The notes under the pieces are model-generated. The model worked only from the letters and a program-made list of their open reading frames with translations. It was not told where the DNA came from and did not search any database. Positions 1 to 13,652 of a stretch of DNA of 64,000 nt are shown one piece after another. This stretch comes from Laburnicola sp. R22_1 (lineage: Eukaryota > Ascomycota > Dothideomycetes > Pleosporales > Didymosphaeriaceae). The position numbers were made by a program, and so were the translations under genes. Numbering within the stretch: position 1 is the stretch's first letter; every line of letters starts with the position of its first letter. Where the stretch lies: the NCBI GenBank assembly GCA_014281115.1, contig JACONQ010000004.1, forward strand, positions 3,534,001 to 3,598,000, in the 5' to 3' direction.

Positions 1-141
1 CTCGTTCCTCGCCCGCGACCCGCATAACTCAAGATACAGTCAGCGCAGACGTCCCAGTCGGCGGGGGAGGAAGCAGGGGAGGCTGCCGAGAGCAGCAGGG
101 GCGGCGCGCGCGTCGAAGCGCTGCAGGACCGCGACCAGAGC

Positions 142-3100
142 ATGCCAGGCATTCTGAACATGGACAACGGCGTGGACCGAGGTCTGGGCTCAAGAGATGT
201 CGAGAGTAAGAAGCGAAGCCACCATGGCAAACTGGTCAATGGCGAGTACAATGCCCTTCGGAAAGATTCGCCCGCCAGCGCGCCCGCGGTTACTGCACCC
301 CCCAGCGTTGCCGCCAGCGCAAACGGGACCGTCACGTCAACATCGGCAACTTTGTCCGCGCCCGTCGCCAACCAGATTGCGCAGCAACCACCCGTTATTG
401 GTCATGTACAGTCCAGCTCGTACCACTCTCTTTCGAAGCTGATTACGCGTATCACCCAAGAATGCTACAACGAGCTTTACGAGGCACTCAATCACATGGG
501 AGAACTAAGCTCTTCCCAGCCCAATGGCAACATGGCGAACGGAATGGGCAATTTTGGCATGCCAACTGCGCACGATGCGGAAACCAGCAGACAGAAGAAA
601 CTAATCATCATGAAATTTGCCCATGACAACAGGGCAAAGTTCATCAAGCTGCTTGTACTCACGGAATGGGGCAAGAAGGCTTCGGTCGATGTGTCCAAAT
701 TGGTCGATTTATGTCAATGGGCAAGACAACAGACCGATAGGATGGATGAGCTAGACTACAAGATAGAGTACATGAAGCGGGAATCAAACGCTGCAAGACA
801 ATTCAACCCTGACATTAGGACCGCGCTGGAGATCTTGGGCACGAGGAAGGCAGAATGGATACCAGACGTGAGCTTTCCCCAAGGTTTATTGTGAGTAGAT
901 ATTAATCAGCCGCAGATGGGGTTCGTTCCGCCTCCACCAATGTCATCGGCCAAGACACTCCTTCTGTTGCGTTACATGAACACTGCGCTTGCTACCCGGC
1001 TACTTGTCCACGAAAAAGTTCCTCAACAGTTGTCCAAGTGGCGCATAGGAGACGGCCGCGTCACGTTCATCGTGGATGGAGCATTCGAGCTCGATCTAAT
1101 GTCTTTTGTGGAAGATTCGTCCGACCAATTTCATTTCATCGATATGAGACTTCTGTTCTCTCCAGCGCCAGTCATCTCGCCCGACAGCGCCTTCATGGCC
1201 CGCCTCAAGATGGGGGTAGATAATATCCTTAGAGGGGATGGATTGGAGCAATGTTTCAGTTATCTCAATAACTTTACGCTGACCCACAAGATCTCTGTGC
1301 TCGAGACACAGGCGAATGAGCTTCTTCGGACGGGTTGGGCTGGTTCACTGCGTACCGAATTCGCGCACCGTGTACTGTGGATTCAATACTGGTTGGACAA
1401 GCCCGGCAAAAAGAACTGGATCGAAATAGGACTATCCGGCAACAGACCCAAGGACGGGAAAGTGTCATGGCGAGCACCGCCAACACCCTCTCTGGCAGTG
1501 CGCTGGTTCCGCGAAGGTGTGCAGGTCAAAGATGTCGACCTCAACTTCGATTGGAAGAATCTCTCCGTAGAGCGTATGGTGAAGCGAGTGATAGCACTGC
1601 ACATTGGACACCTCTTGCGAGCCACGCACCACAACTTCAGCTCGAGTATGATTGTCCAGGCGACATTTTCCGAGACTGATCCCTCAGACTGCAGGCTGGA
1701 GGCTTCCATTGGCTCTCCGGCTAACGTGACTACTCTCTCAATCGAACCCATCACGGGCAAGTACACTCTTAGGCCTGCGACCTTGCTGTCATCCACCGCA
1801 GAGAATGCGATCAATCGTTCGCAAGAGGCGTCAGGAATAAGCACCACCGTTACGCACGTACTGGCTCGTTCACTCCTCGAATCCATTCAACAACACGTAC
1901 ATCGAATTGGATGGCATCCTGTTGCGCGGCAAGCTCTGCGGATAGAAAGCGTCAAAGCAGCAATCAAGCTGGATGTGCTGAGGTTCGCGCTCTTCTGGCC
2001 CCGCGGCTGGTCGACGGCATGGGCTTTGGCCGTCGTCGTGGACGCATCTGGTGAATCCTGGTGGATTTGTGAAATTGGTTCAAAAGGTTCTACTATTCAA
2101 AATGCCCTGAAAATAGTCCTCGAGAAACCAGATGGCCGTTCTCTGCCGATCAGCCATACGACGTTGAAACGTATCGAGAGGGTCGCACTTCACCAACTCT
2201 CTTACCTGGTGACGACACGCGCACTCGAGAAAGAAGGCAAAACCTATAGTCTTCGCAACGATTTTGCGCAGCCTCGCCATCCAGCTACGGTACAGAATGT
2301 TGTGCAAGGCTGGGTGCTGCATCTCAAGACTTCGGACCTTCTTACCCCAAATCCAGGAGAGGAGCCCTGGTTGGAACTTGAGATGCGAGTCATGTGTCAG
2401 GGCTTCCGGTCAGATTATCGCAATGTCTGGCACATTGCGGAGGGGACCATGGTCCCCGGCGTGGCCGCCGACATGCAGAAACTCATGTCGGCCTCACCGC
2501 AAAATAACTTCAAGTTCTCAGAAGGGGGGAGATTCTCGATCCTCCTCTCCACGCCTGTTGGCCAAGAGATCGTCAGTGAGCTAAAAGCACGACTGCGGGA
2601 CTTGAACCGCCTGCGCTCCTTTGCGACAACCCTCCAAAAGCGCAAAATGGTGCTCCAGTCTTCGTCACTCGAACAAGTGCAATTCCGGTACGGCCGGTCG
2701 CTGTCGGTCAAAGTCCTCTTTGGCCAGGAATCCGAGGTTCAAATTCGGTTCGGTGATGATAACCCTCACAATCGCATCCGCAAATTTCTCACGGATATGA
2801 TCAATGAACGATCACCCATCTATGCAGACTTGTGTCCAGGTGACAACACAGGCTTGGATCGGTTCTGCACCACCCTCATATTCACCCGTCCTCTTCTCAC
2901 CAGCCTCAGCGAAATTGAGAACCGGCGCTCTGGCAATGTCGATAACCCGGCAATTCATTCACATGCCCTTGGTATTTACCGTATCACGTATACCAATCCG
3001 CCTTGCTCGTTCGACATACGTCTGCGGCCGAAGGACGACAAAGTACTTTGGGTTATCGAGGACAACGAAGGCAAGCCGGCGGACCTTCGCCCGAAGCTCG

Positions 3101-3450
3101 AGCGCAATGCCAACTTCAAACGCCTGGACGGCCTGAAGACCACCTTGCAGAAGCTATTCAAGGAGTCGGGTGGCCGCTGGTGGGGTGTACGGACAGGCAT
3201 GGTCGCCGAGATAGACGGTGTTCCGGATGCCCTGAGGAAACTTAATGAGACCGTCAAGAGCTGTTACGCTGAGAGCGGCGTCAGGAAGGGACCCAATAAT
3301 GGTGTGGTCTCAACTAGTGCAATGTCTAAGCAGCCAAACGGCTCAGGCCAAGCAAGTCGATCGGGTGCTAATGGGGCCCTAAACGCGAAGCAAAAGGCCT
3401 CTGGTAGACATGGCGGTGCGGGCCGCGAGATCATCACCATCGAAGACTGA
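142..3450 (+). CDS. MED14: Mediator complex subunit 14 (Rgr1/MED14)
   Basis: Two exons, 142-867 and 916-3450, split by a 48 bp phase-0 intron (868-915, GTGAGC...CGCAG), give 1086 residues. The join restores the conserved stretch IPD-MGFVPPPP, which is broken if the two open frames are read separately. An N-terminal low-complexity part (1-90) is followed by the MED14 homology region starting near SKLITRITQECYNELYEAL (98-116). MED14 is the scaffold that links head, middle and tail modules of Mediator in RNA polymerase II transcription in the nucleus. The length fits filamentous-fungal Rgr1. The Ser/Gly-rich C-terminus (about 1045-1086) looks disordered. The first ATG of the frame was taken as start; a later one is possible because the first 90 residues are poorly conserved. 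Confidence 0.92.
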
Positions 3451-4584
3451 GGAATTGGGGCTTTTTCTTTCTTGAACGCGTATTGCATTTACGGTATGGC
3501 GATCTATGACGGAGTTCTTCTAGGGGCAGGGCAGCGGGCACTTTTTTCCCAGCAGCATGGGATCTGGCATTGGGATAAGTTTGGGGTTGGTAATACCAGT
3601 TAGCTACAAAGGCACTTGTCTGCCACTTTTTTTTTGTAATATAGACTTCTTACGAGGTATGAGAACTTCTCAACACTTTGTAGTTTAGAGCTTTTGGTCC
3701 CGGGTCGCTGTAATGAACATGTAAGATTCATCTGCTTGTACGGCTTTGGGGTTGGATTTGGCTGCGCTTCTGCCCCCGGGACCTCGCTTTCTGAACCATA
3801 CTCTAGCCTAGGGGAGGGTTGTATCTACGTTAGGGCTGCGGAATTTGCGCACATGTATAATTTGCATTGGTACGTAGTGAGATGGCATGCTTTGATTATG
3901 TGGCTTGTTACCTTGGTAGGGACTTAGCTCCTATGACATCATCTCTGTAGGTAGGAATTACTTTGTACTTTCAAGCAGCTACTTGACTACTTTTGACACG
4001 ACGAGTAAGCGGTTAGTTAGTATGTAGACTCCAAGGCCAAGATACATGTGAATAACTCCAGTCAGCAAAGTAAAATTACTGGGATAGAAATCCATGGTAA
4101 GCTTCAGAACTATAATTCCAGGCAATCGTGACGATTTTCGAATGAATAGTACTAATAATTAGCAACATGCTCTACGAGACGATTGCCGGTTAACGTTGTA
4201 CCACTCCCCTTGGTAAGGAATTGCAATTGTACCAAGGGCTCGTAGCGTTGCCTTAGTGACGACGCCTCTGCGGACCTGACGCGGCGACGCGCTAGTGCCC
4301 CGGCCGCTTTTTGTCGCAGGCTCGAGTGTGTGAATTTCGATGCCAGCTCGCTCCGCTCGCCGTCACACACGGTCTCCCTCAACCCCCCGCGCATCGTGTG
4401 CCTCCGCCTCCTGCGTCGTTGCGTGTGCCGTCGTCTGCTCTGGACTAACAAGCCTCAAGTCAGGAATCTGTCCACGACCTACATCGTCCAGCCGTTCCCC
4501 CTCCACACCGCCAACCCGCAGCCGCAGCCGCAGCCGCAGCTCGATCGACTCGCACTCGCTGTTCTTCTGTGACTTTGACTAGTC
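3451..4584. other. Intergenic: MED14 3' region and eIF2A promoter
   Basis: About 1.1 kb between two genes on the same strand. It has a T9 run near 3629 and AT-richer sequence to about 4170, then turns C-rich before the eIF2A start, with CAG/CCG repeats near 4515-4545. No gene or RNA was recognised. Confidence 0.6.
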
Positions 4585-6976
4585 ATGGCCGCACCCTCAC
4601 AGCTGGCTTGTATGTCCGCGTCGCGCCGCGCCGCGAATCATGTGCTGACAGTGGCAGACCGCACCTCGAAAGGCATCGGCGTCTTCAACGCTGCCCCCGC
4701 CTACGAGGCGCTCCCAGGCTTCGATCGGTATGCGGCCCGCCTGGCCAGCGGCCGAAATTTGCTAACATCGGCCGCAGACCCGAGGGCAACCTGCGTTGCT
4801 GCTGCTACTCGCCGGACAGCAGGTATTTTGCGTGGGCATCACCCGAACAGTAGGTTCCGCGCCAGACAACTTGGGGAAGCAACATCTGACACACTTGCGC
4901 AGGGTTTCGGTCATCGATGCTTCGCTCGGCCACGTCGTCACCGTACTTCCCACACCCAATGTCTTCGAGCTCGGCTTTTCCCCGCTAGGCACTTACATCA
5001 TCACCTGGCAGCGTCCGACCAAAGACGACGACGGCAATGCCACCAAGAACCTAAAGGTGTGGCAAACTGTGCCCGAGGATGGCGTGAGCGGACAGGACCG
5101 GACCGTGGTTGGCGAGTACGTGCAAAAGTCGCAGACGGGCTGGAATTTGCAGTACACGTCCGACGAGACCTTTTGCGCCCGCGTTGTGACAAACGAGGTG
5201 CAATTTTATCAGTCCAACGACCTGAGAACTGTCTGGAACAAGTTGCGCGTTGAAGGAGTCACCGACTTCGCCGTGTCGCCCGGCAAGAACCATTCGGTTG
5301 CTGTTTTTGTCCCGGAGCGAAAGGTAGGCCCACCCATCAATCCTCCGCAATGCTAAGCTAACAACTCCCAGGGAATGCCCGCCGCGGTCAAGGTTTTCCA
5401 GGTGCCCCAGTTCAACGCGCCCGTCTCGCAAAAGACCTTCTACAAAGGAGACAAGGTGCAACTGAAGTGGAACGACCTGGGTACGAGTCTAATCGTGCTT
5501 GCCCAAACCGAGGTCGATAAATCCAACAAGAGCTATTATGGCGAAACCAACATGTACATTCTAAGTGCAAATGGCTCTTTCGACTCCCGTATCCAGCTCG
5601 ACAAGGAAGGGCCAATTCACGATGTTTCGTGGTCGCCAAACTCGAAAGAGTTTGGAGTTGTGTACGGCTACATGCCTGCCAAGACCACCATCTTCAATGC
5701 CCGCGCTGTTCCGCAACACAACTTTGACCTGGGCCCGCGAAACACCATCCTTTTCTCCCCCCACGGTCGTTTTGTCCTTGTCGCTGGCTTTGGAAATTTG
5801 GCCGGTCATATGGACATTTACGATCTGGAGAAGAACTACGAAAAGGTCACCACCATACAGGCCGCCAACTGTACCCACTGCGAGTGGAGTCCCGACGGCA
5901 AGCATATTCTTACCGCAACTACGAGTCCCCGCCTTCGTGTCGACAACGGAATTCGTGTCTGGCACATTGGGGGTACGCTGATGTACAACGAGGACATGAC
6001 GGAGCTGTACCACGTAACCTGGCGGCCTCAATCCAAACCCCTCGAGAATCCATTCCAGTCAGTCCCGACTCCGCATGCGTCAGCTTTGGATTACCTCAGT
6101 AAGGTAAAGACCCCATCCAAGCCAGCTGGCGCATATCGTCCTCCAGGCGCGCGCGGAACTATTACGCCATTGCTTTTTAAGCGGGAGGACGAGGGCGGGG
6201 CGGCGTATACCAACACTGGAATTTCTTCCAACAACGGATCGTTTTCCAACGGATTTGGAAAACCTCGCCGTCGCGAGGTACCGGGTGCCGAACCCGTTGA
6301 TGCTCTACCTCCTGGTGCCGCACCTGGTGGGGGCGTTAGCCTGACTGGTGCCCCAGAGGCTGAGGGTGAGCTATCGAAGGCCGCTCTCAAAAACAAGAAA
6401 AAGCGAGAAGCTAAGAAGGCGAGAGAAGCTGCCGAAAAAGCTGCCGGCCTCAGTGCTGAAGGGACGAACCCCCAATCCGGCCCGGCCAATGCGGGTCGAA
6501 GCCCTGAGCGACGTGATCCTCGTGGTGAGCAACGCAGCCGAAGCAAGAGCAATGCTGCGAACAATCACGATAGACGAAGCCCAAGCCAGCATCGAAACTA
6601 CGGGAACGGCCCTCATCAGCGCCATGGATCGGGTTTTGAGGACGGGAATTATCGCGCTCAAATGGGCCAGCAACACCACCATCGTGCCGGCTCCGGTTCT
6701 AATCGGTATAATCAGCAGAATGCCCCTACTCAACCACACCCGATGCAGATAAAGACCGAGAACCACGGCCCCGCACCTGACTTGACTGTTACGAGTCCCG
6801 GAGATGGCGGACCGCAGGACAAGAAGGTGAGAAGTTTGCTTAAGAAGATCCGGGCAATTGATGATTTGAAGATGAGGCAGGCTGGCGGTGAGAAGCTGGA
6901 GGATACGCAAGTTAAAAAGATTACCACTGAAGAGTCGATTCGCAAAGAGCTTGCCGGACTGGGATTCACGGAGTAG
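4585..6976 (+). CDS. Eukaryotic translation initiation factor 2A (eIF2A)
   Basis: Five exons: 4585-4609, 4658-4727, 4778-4849, 4903-5323 and 5372-6976, giving 730 residues. All four introns (48, 50, 53 and 48 bp) have GT...AG ends, and intron 2 has a clear GCTAAC branch site. Splicing yields the family N-terminus MAAPSQLAYRTSKGIGV, then FDRPEGNLRCCCYSPDSRYF and SPEQVSVIDA. The first about 440 residues form the WD-like beta-propeller of eIF2A. A basic low-complexity linker (Ala/Lys/Arg/Asn/His-rich) follows, then a conserved C-terminal helix region ending KELAGLGFTE. eIF2A is a cytosolic factor that can deliver initiator tRNA to the 40S subunit independently of eIF2. The many small 5' exons hide the true start unless spliced. 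Confidence 0.93.
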
Positions 6977-7500
6977 ACTCTTTGCAGCCTAAAGTACGGA
7001 GTGTTGTCACCTATTTAGTGTACTTGGAAACGGGCTGGATGTTTATGTGCCCAGACACTTTGTCTGCAGCTGGACATGGAAAAGAGTTTGCATCTACAGT
7101 CTTGATGTTCGAATGCATGGAAGGTGGATAACAGGTAGTGGCTTGAAGACTTGGGTGGCTGTAAGAAAAATCAAAATCATGTTGCTCCTCTACACTCGTG
7201 CGTGCTGAACCGGTGAAGTGCGCAACACCTGGGCAGCATAGACTGCTCTGCCCCTTTCCTAAAAGAGACGTGTCCTGGCACGTGCCTAGTTTACCGGATG
7301 CTGCTTAGTCAACTAGTGCCAACGTCGCTGACGACATTCATACACACACAATTCACGACAGCGCCGTGGCATCACCAGACCCGCAGTGCTCCAATTCTTT
7401 ATTTTACAGTCCCTAGGCTTTACTCCACTGCACATAATCTTTTCATACCACGAAGAAGCAGCAGCGGTCTTAGCCTTCAACCCCGCCATCGCATCCCATC
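6977..7500. other. Intergenic: promoter of the F-box gene
   Basis: About 520 bp between two plus-strand genes. CT-rich stretches lie just before the ATG at 7501. Nothing else was recognised. Confidence 0.55.
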
Positions 7501-9390
7501 ATGGTGCCAGCCTTTACTGAACTACCGACGGAGATCCTCGAGGCTATTTTCCTGAACCTCGACCCCCGATCGCTCATATCAATCTCACAAACCTGTCACT
7601 TGGTGAAGAGAATTACAGCGGACGCACCTCTCATATGGCGCCACTACTGCCAGACGTACTTCAAGTCATGGGCCCCAAGGCATAACGTCGCCGCCAAGTA
7701 CGCTGGTCCGCTCTCCGACGTTGATTGGCGTTCACTTTTTATTCAACGCTTCAACGTCGACCGCGAGACACTGAGGTTACTGGACCGAGTGTTGGAGAGC
7801 CAGCAACACCGCATACGGTACATTAACCAGATTGCGGACTTTGGATACGATGTTAAAGAGGTGTTGTTGGTTCAGATTGCGTGCGACGAAGAAAGGGAGG
7901 ATGTTCTTGCGAGAAGATACTATGCCAATGCCATTCTGGAGAGGGTGCAGAGGAAGATGGCAGTCGAGGTCTGGAGCGCTCTAAGCAGTGGTGAGAACGT
8001 CCCAATCGAGAAGGCACTGGGTGCTTACGATATGTTTACGCGAACCGGCGAGGACGTGGATTTCGAGATTGTAACGCGCGATCTGGATCAGCTGGCAAAG
8101 GGCGTTGTACAACGATACCCCGAGTTTCACAGCATGAGCGCCAGGACGAAGGCTTCTACGTTGGCATTATTCGTACGGGATGAGGGCTTTCGTGGCGTAG
8201 CTGACTCTGCGTATCGCGCGCTCCGCAACTCGTTCATTGGCCTCGTCCTGCGCTCTGAGACCCATGATTCCTTGCCTCTCATATCCGTCGCTATATACTG
8301 CGCCCTCGCGCATCGCGTAGGTCTCGATGCCCGGCCTTGCGGCTTCCTCTTCCACGTCTACTGCCTTGTCTATGCGCCAAAGGACTACACTCTCGATGGT
8401 ACATTCAAGCCCACCAGCTCCGAAGACCTGGATTATATGTACCTGGATCCGTTCCGCTCTTCAGACGAGGTCCGCGCGGACGACCTACAGGGCGTGCTGC
8501 GCGAAATGGGCGTCCCGACGTCCCGGCATGAAGGCTTCCTCTCCGACACCAACACACGCGAAATGGTCCTCCGTACGGCGCGCAATATCATAAACTCTGT
8601 GCGAACGATACGTCAAACTGAAGTTGGCACCCGCGGTTTACACTCCACATGGCTAAATGCATACCCCGACATGGACAATGCCTTCTACGCCACCATCTGG
8701 GCAATGCTCATCCTTGGTCCACACAACGACGAAACAATGCCGCATTCTACCCTGCCTACCCGTCGTAGACAGTATCTACCCTACCTTCTCGAGCACTTCC
8801 AGACGCACTATCCATGGGACGTACCTCTCCTCCAACAATATGTTATACCCATGTTCCACGATCAACCCGAAGGACGCAGACTAACGTCTTTCGTGCAAGC
8901 GATGCGTCGCATGGATGAGTCGGTCAAGTGGGTGAAGCGCCGCGGTCCGAGTGTCGATAACGTGAAATTCAAGGTGGGTCAAGTGTTCAGACACAGGCGG
9001 TATCATTATGAGGGCGTTATCACGGGTTGGGACACTTCGTGTGATGCGGAGGAAGAGTGGATTCAAAACATGGGTGTAGACCGCTTGACACTGGGCCGCA
9101 ATCAGTCCTTCTACCATGTCACGTGAGTTTTTTTCCCATTTCATGCTCCTCTACGACCCCATTTTTTTCTTGAAATTTTATTTATACCATCCATCCACTG
9201 ACACCTATACCCACACAGCGTCTGCGATAAATCCGTCCGCTACGTCGCAGGAGAAAACATTGTGCCCATCGAGCCAGGCACGGAGCCCTCTGAAGGGCTG
9301 CTCAAATTGGCTGGACGGTACTTCAAACGCTGGGACAAGGACAGGACCATTTTTGTGAGTAATGTCCGAGATGAGTATCCCGATGACTAA
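7501..9390 (+). CDS. F-box protein with SirB1/transglutaminase-like and YccV-like domains (FBXO21 type)
   Basis: Exons 7501-9122 and 9219-9390 (intron 96 bp, GTGAGT...CACAG) give 597 residues. Residues 4-48 form an F-box (FTELPTEILEAIFLNLDPRS). The middle (about 220-300) resembles the SirB1/transglutaminase-like fold, with LPLISVAIYCALAHRVGLDARPCGFLFHVY-type spacing around 270-300. From about 487 (NVKFKVGQVFRHRRYHYEGVITGWD region) the protein has a YccV/HspQ-like hemimethylated-DNA-binding domain that runs into exon 2. This domain order matches animal FBXO21. Function is inferred: an SCF ubiquitin-ligase substrate receptor via Skp1. The second exon is required, since the frame otherwise stops inside the YccV domain. 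Confidence 0.88.
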
Positions 9391-9778
9391 AAACGACGGG
9401 GGCCTGTGTGGTGCAGGGAGATAGATGAGCTATGTAACTAGGAGTAAGTAGTAGTTGTGCTGAATTGGATCTGAGCGCAATAGAGAGGTGATAGCGTTCA
9501 ATGCCCATCATCCATGGTTCACCATCGACCTTTGTTCATCTGATCCCGTATTATACCTTCACATCGTGTTGCCGCGTGCCTTATCTAACCGGCCTCGTCT
9601 AAAGGGTATTCAAGTGGCATTGCAGGCCCCAATTACAACTATGCATCTAGTACATGCCTCCCTCCACTTCGCCAAAATAGAAAAACCACGTGCGATCCAT
9701 GCTCGAAACGCCGACAAATGCTCAATCCAGGCTCACTTTTCCATGTTGTTACCAGTCATCCACCATTCACCACTGTCT
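9391..9778. other. Convergent 3' intergenic region
   Basis: 388 bp between the stop codons of the F-box gene (+) and POM152 (-). It holds the two 3' ends. No gene was seen. Confidence 0.55.
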
Positions 9779-12700
9779 TTAATACTGCAACAACTTCTGC
9801 CCGCCCCGCCCCTCCACTCCTTCAACCTGCTTTGCAAACCCACACCACCGATCCTTAATACTAACCACCTCATACGTGCCCTCCTCCTGCACCGCAACCC
9901 TCATCTCGCTCTCGTGGCTAACCTCCGTCTTAATTTCCAGAACGCGACTCTTCTTCCCCCTCGCTGCATTTGTGCTCCGCGTATATGTAAACTCAAACGG
10001 CGGTGTACCCTCGAACTGGAAATGCAGGTCGGTACCACCGCCCTCGTGGATATCGACGCTGGAAACTTGTCCGCCGGAAAGACGTACTGAGGGGATCGGG
10101 TGGATGTGTTTTGTGAGTTCGAGTGGGGCGAGACAGTCTGAGGCAGAGTCGCGGAGGCCCGTGATGGTGAATGTGCCGGGGAGCTCGGCGAGGCGGCGGA
10201 AAGTGGCGGCAGGGTTGGAGGCTTTGCGCGTTTCGGAGTTGAAGGTGTAATAGACTGTAAAGGGAGCTTGGCCGCCGAGAGCGAAAGAGAGGCGCTCACC
10301 GACGCAGAAGTCTACCCTCTCTTCGAGTGCAGTCGCGGTCGGTGCGTCGTGCACGCTGACTTGCACGCGCGGGCCGCCAGGCGGAGGCCTGAAAGTGCAC
10401 CCGCGTGCGTCACGCACCTTGCGAATGGTGATGGAGGAGACACCTAAGTGGAGCTTACGGTGCTCGATTTTGAGGTCGAATTTGTTGCTGCGAATATCCC
10501 TGTAAGTGCTCATTTCTGGCTTGGGGTTGCTAGCCTGCTTGATCTCTACTTCCAGATAGAAGGGTGCTTCACCCTCGAGGGTCATGGGAATCACTTCCTC
10601 CCCGTCAGATTCGCGGCTGCAATAGCTGTACGTCTTTCCAGGGGTGTTGAACCGTGCAGAGGGACGTGGATTGACAACTTGTTGGATGGTGAGCGGCTTG
10701 AAGTGCTTTTTCGAATGATCGTAGCGGCTATCGGCAAGCTTCAGGAAGGTATACTCGTAAGTGCCAGCTTTAGAGGTGTCAGCACGAACAGTTGCCGATC
10801 CACTGACAGCGCGAATGTCTTTTTCGATAGGTGCAGCCGTTCTGCCTTTGTCCTTGTATTCTTGTCTGTAAGAGATCTCATAGGGGGCATTGCCTGTGAA
10901 TCCATTAGTACAGTGTACGAGAACCGACAATGGTATCATACCCAATAGAGCCACATCGAATGAGTCTTCATCACCTTCGCAAACGGCTTCCTTGACATAT
11001 TTGCCACGGTCAAAGATAACAGAGGAAGTCTCTGGTATGGTGATTTGTGGTCGGGCAATCCAGTCAACACTGAACAGACCGGCCTTCTCCTCAATAAAGC
11101 CGGGGCAAACAGAATCGCTGACGGACTGAAGCTGGTACGTGCCTTGCTCAGTGACAGTAAGGACAGAATTTTCCCTGGAGATATGGACTTTAGCTTTCTG
11201 GCTGGTATCGACATTTTCATATTCCAAGGTCCAAGGTGCAGCACCGGTGAGGCGAATGGGGAGGTCCACCTTCCTGCCCTCAAGCGCCATGACCGACTGT
11301 TTTCCCTCCAGAAGACCGAAGTACGCTTTGGGACGCTCATGCCGGACTTGCACCTTGGCCTCTTCGTCTTTGAGGAAGTCTTTGCAGTTCATCTTGTCGG
11401 TGATACTGATCAGCGCCACAGTGTACTCTCCGCCGCTCTTCAGCTTCTGTGTCTTGATTGTGTAGTGCTGGTCCTCGACATCCACTGTGTATTTGCTGCG
11501 CTTGCCATTGTGCACTACCTCGTACTCCAACTTGAAGGGGCCATCACCTATAAGCCGTACATCGAAATTGACAGAATCATCAATGCAGGCCTGTTTGGGT
11601 TGCCTGCCTTCGATAAAGCGGGCGGAGGCGGGAGGCCTGACGTCCTGTTGCAGGACAAGGTTCTCCAAAGGTCGATCACGATAGACGGCATCGCGAATAG
11701 ACTTGAACGTATACGTGTAGTGTCCCGCACTTTGTGGTGTAAGATCAATGGTGCCTCTCAGTGAGCCAATTTGCCGATCGTGTAGCATAGCTCTGTGGCC
11801 TTTTTGTTGCTCGGTGAATGTGATAGTGAACGGAGGGGTACCGATAAAATCCAAACCAACACGTAAGCCTATGGGATTGCCGGCACACTTATCGACGATA
11901 TCTTCACTCGTCAAGGACAACTCCGGTTCAGGGGGGTTCTGCAACAAGCAGGAGGTTGGCTCCAGTACCTCGCCCTCGCAGAATTCAGTTGAAACAGATT
12001 GAATCGTATAGAGCCCAGCAGCTGAAATGAGTGGCTGTTCCTTGGCAGTTCTCATCGTCTCCGTCTTGAGCTCCGCATTGGTGTTGTGATATCCATCTAC
12101 GACAACATCTGCTTCGGGGGTAAACAGGTACCCAATCGTATGTGGGGAATCGACCCGTCTTTTCCCAGTCGACGAGTAATTGATCGGGAAGGGTATTACA
12201 TTGCCTTTCGCTACCCGAAGAGGCTTTTGGGGATTGCATTTCTCGAGGAAGACTTTGGGCCGTTCGTGGACCTCGAACGCCTGGTGAGTGCCACTGGCTT
12301 TATTCCTCGAACGATCATCGTCGTCACTATGGGCAAAGCTGACGAAATTCCCAAGGCCGTCTTGAACCTCTTCAATTGCATACTCCCACCTTCTGCCTGT
12401 AGCCAGCGTCTCATTCAATGGAACGGCGACCTTTTGGGAGCGCGCCCAAGATAGGTCTTCTTTTCCACTCTTCACTAAGACTTGTGATGTATGCCTTGAA
12501 AGAGGTGATACAAATTCGTCGGGTTGCAGATTCTGGAATTCGGACCCTCCTCGAGGTTTGTCATCCACGGTTAGCCGGTACTTGACGTACAAAGGCGGCA
12601 CGCCTTCTACCTCAAGTTCGACATTGGATAGGTCGTTTCGGCAACGCCGATCTCCAGTCGGCTTCACGCGACCCCGTGGGCATTTCGTGACGAGAACATT

Positions 12701-13652
12701 CGACGTTCGCGGACGCACCTCGAGCTTGGACTGGTCCACAACCTTCTTGAGCAGATAAACACCGGTCTTCTTCACCACGTGCCGCAAAATCAGCGGGTCG
12801 TCAGGGTCTGTCCTCTTCGCGGACTTGCGTGCCTTCTTTAGCAGACTCTTGAGCTCGCGGCTCCTGATGGTAATGGTCTCGTTCTGGTTGGTGTCGAAGT
12901 CGATGCGGATGAGCTCCATTTCCACGGGCTCGGTTTGGTTAATGAGGATGGGGATCTCGAGAGATGTTACGGTGGAGTTGAGACAGAAGGACTGCTTGTC
13001 CGGGTTCAAAACAGCAGACCTAGACATTTAGCATTTTGCAAAGACGGCGTGCAACCCGAACATACCCTTCAGGGAGAATGTTGATGATCTGCTTTCCCAG
13101 AATCAGAGAGGCATTGTGCAGGATTGGGCCGGGCTTGACGCTCCGCTCACTGATGGCTATCTCGCTGTCGAACAAGAAGCCGGCGAACTGTATGAGCCAG
13201 GCGTATACAGGAATACCGATGCGGAACATGAGCATGCCGTCGACCCAGGCGTGGGCGACGAACAGCAGAAAGGACGTGGCATTGCTCCATTGCAGCCAGG
13301 GGATGTCGAGCAGCGGCACGACGAACAGAAACACCATGTCCACGACGCACGAGGTCAGACATGCCAGGAGAGACTCGTCTTCCTCGACGACCAGGTTATA
13401 GAAGGTGTACAGCTTCCAGGCCCAGATGGCCACGTAGATGGCGAAGACGTAGAAGCGCTGCTGGGCTGCGTCGATGATGTCGAGCGGTATCAGAGGGCCT
13501 GCCTGGGCGGCGGGGGCTGCCGGGCGCGGCACGTCTGGCACGGGCGACTGTACATTTGGCCGGCGCGTGACCGACGTGGTCTTGGGCGAGCGAGGCTGCT
13601 GTTGCGGCGTCGAGGGGAACCCGCCGGGGCCTCTTCGCGGGGTGCCGTTCAT
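9779..13652 (-). CDS. POM152: Nuclear pore membrane glycoprotein POM152
   Basis: Exon 1 is 13652-13066 and exon 2 is 13019-9779, with a 46 bp intron at 13065-13020 (GTATGT...CTAG with a GCTAAAT branch site), giving 1275 residues. Start chosen at MNGTPRRGPGGFP, the usual fungal N-terminus; an in-frame ATG at 13886 would add 78 unlikely residues. Residues 1-60 are Pro/Arg-rich (pore side). Hydrophobic segments lie at about 67-88, 97-117 and 124-160. The remaining about 1000 residues are repeated Ig-like luminal domains recognisable by recurring PF-x-(I/L/V)-x-Y blocks (for example APYEISYRQ, APFTVYYTF, PPFEFTYTR). POM152 anchors the membrane ring of the nuclear pore. It shares a 663 bp divergent promoter with the UCH gene. 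Confidence 0.93.

Noticed and set aside
916..3450. Separate 844-residue gene starting at 916
   Set aside because: A phase-0 48 bp intron with good splice sites joins it to the upstream frame and restores a conserved MED14 segment.
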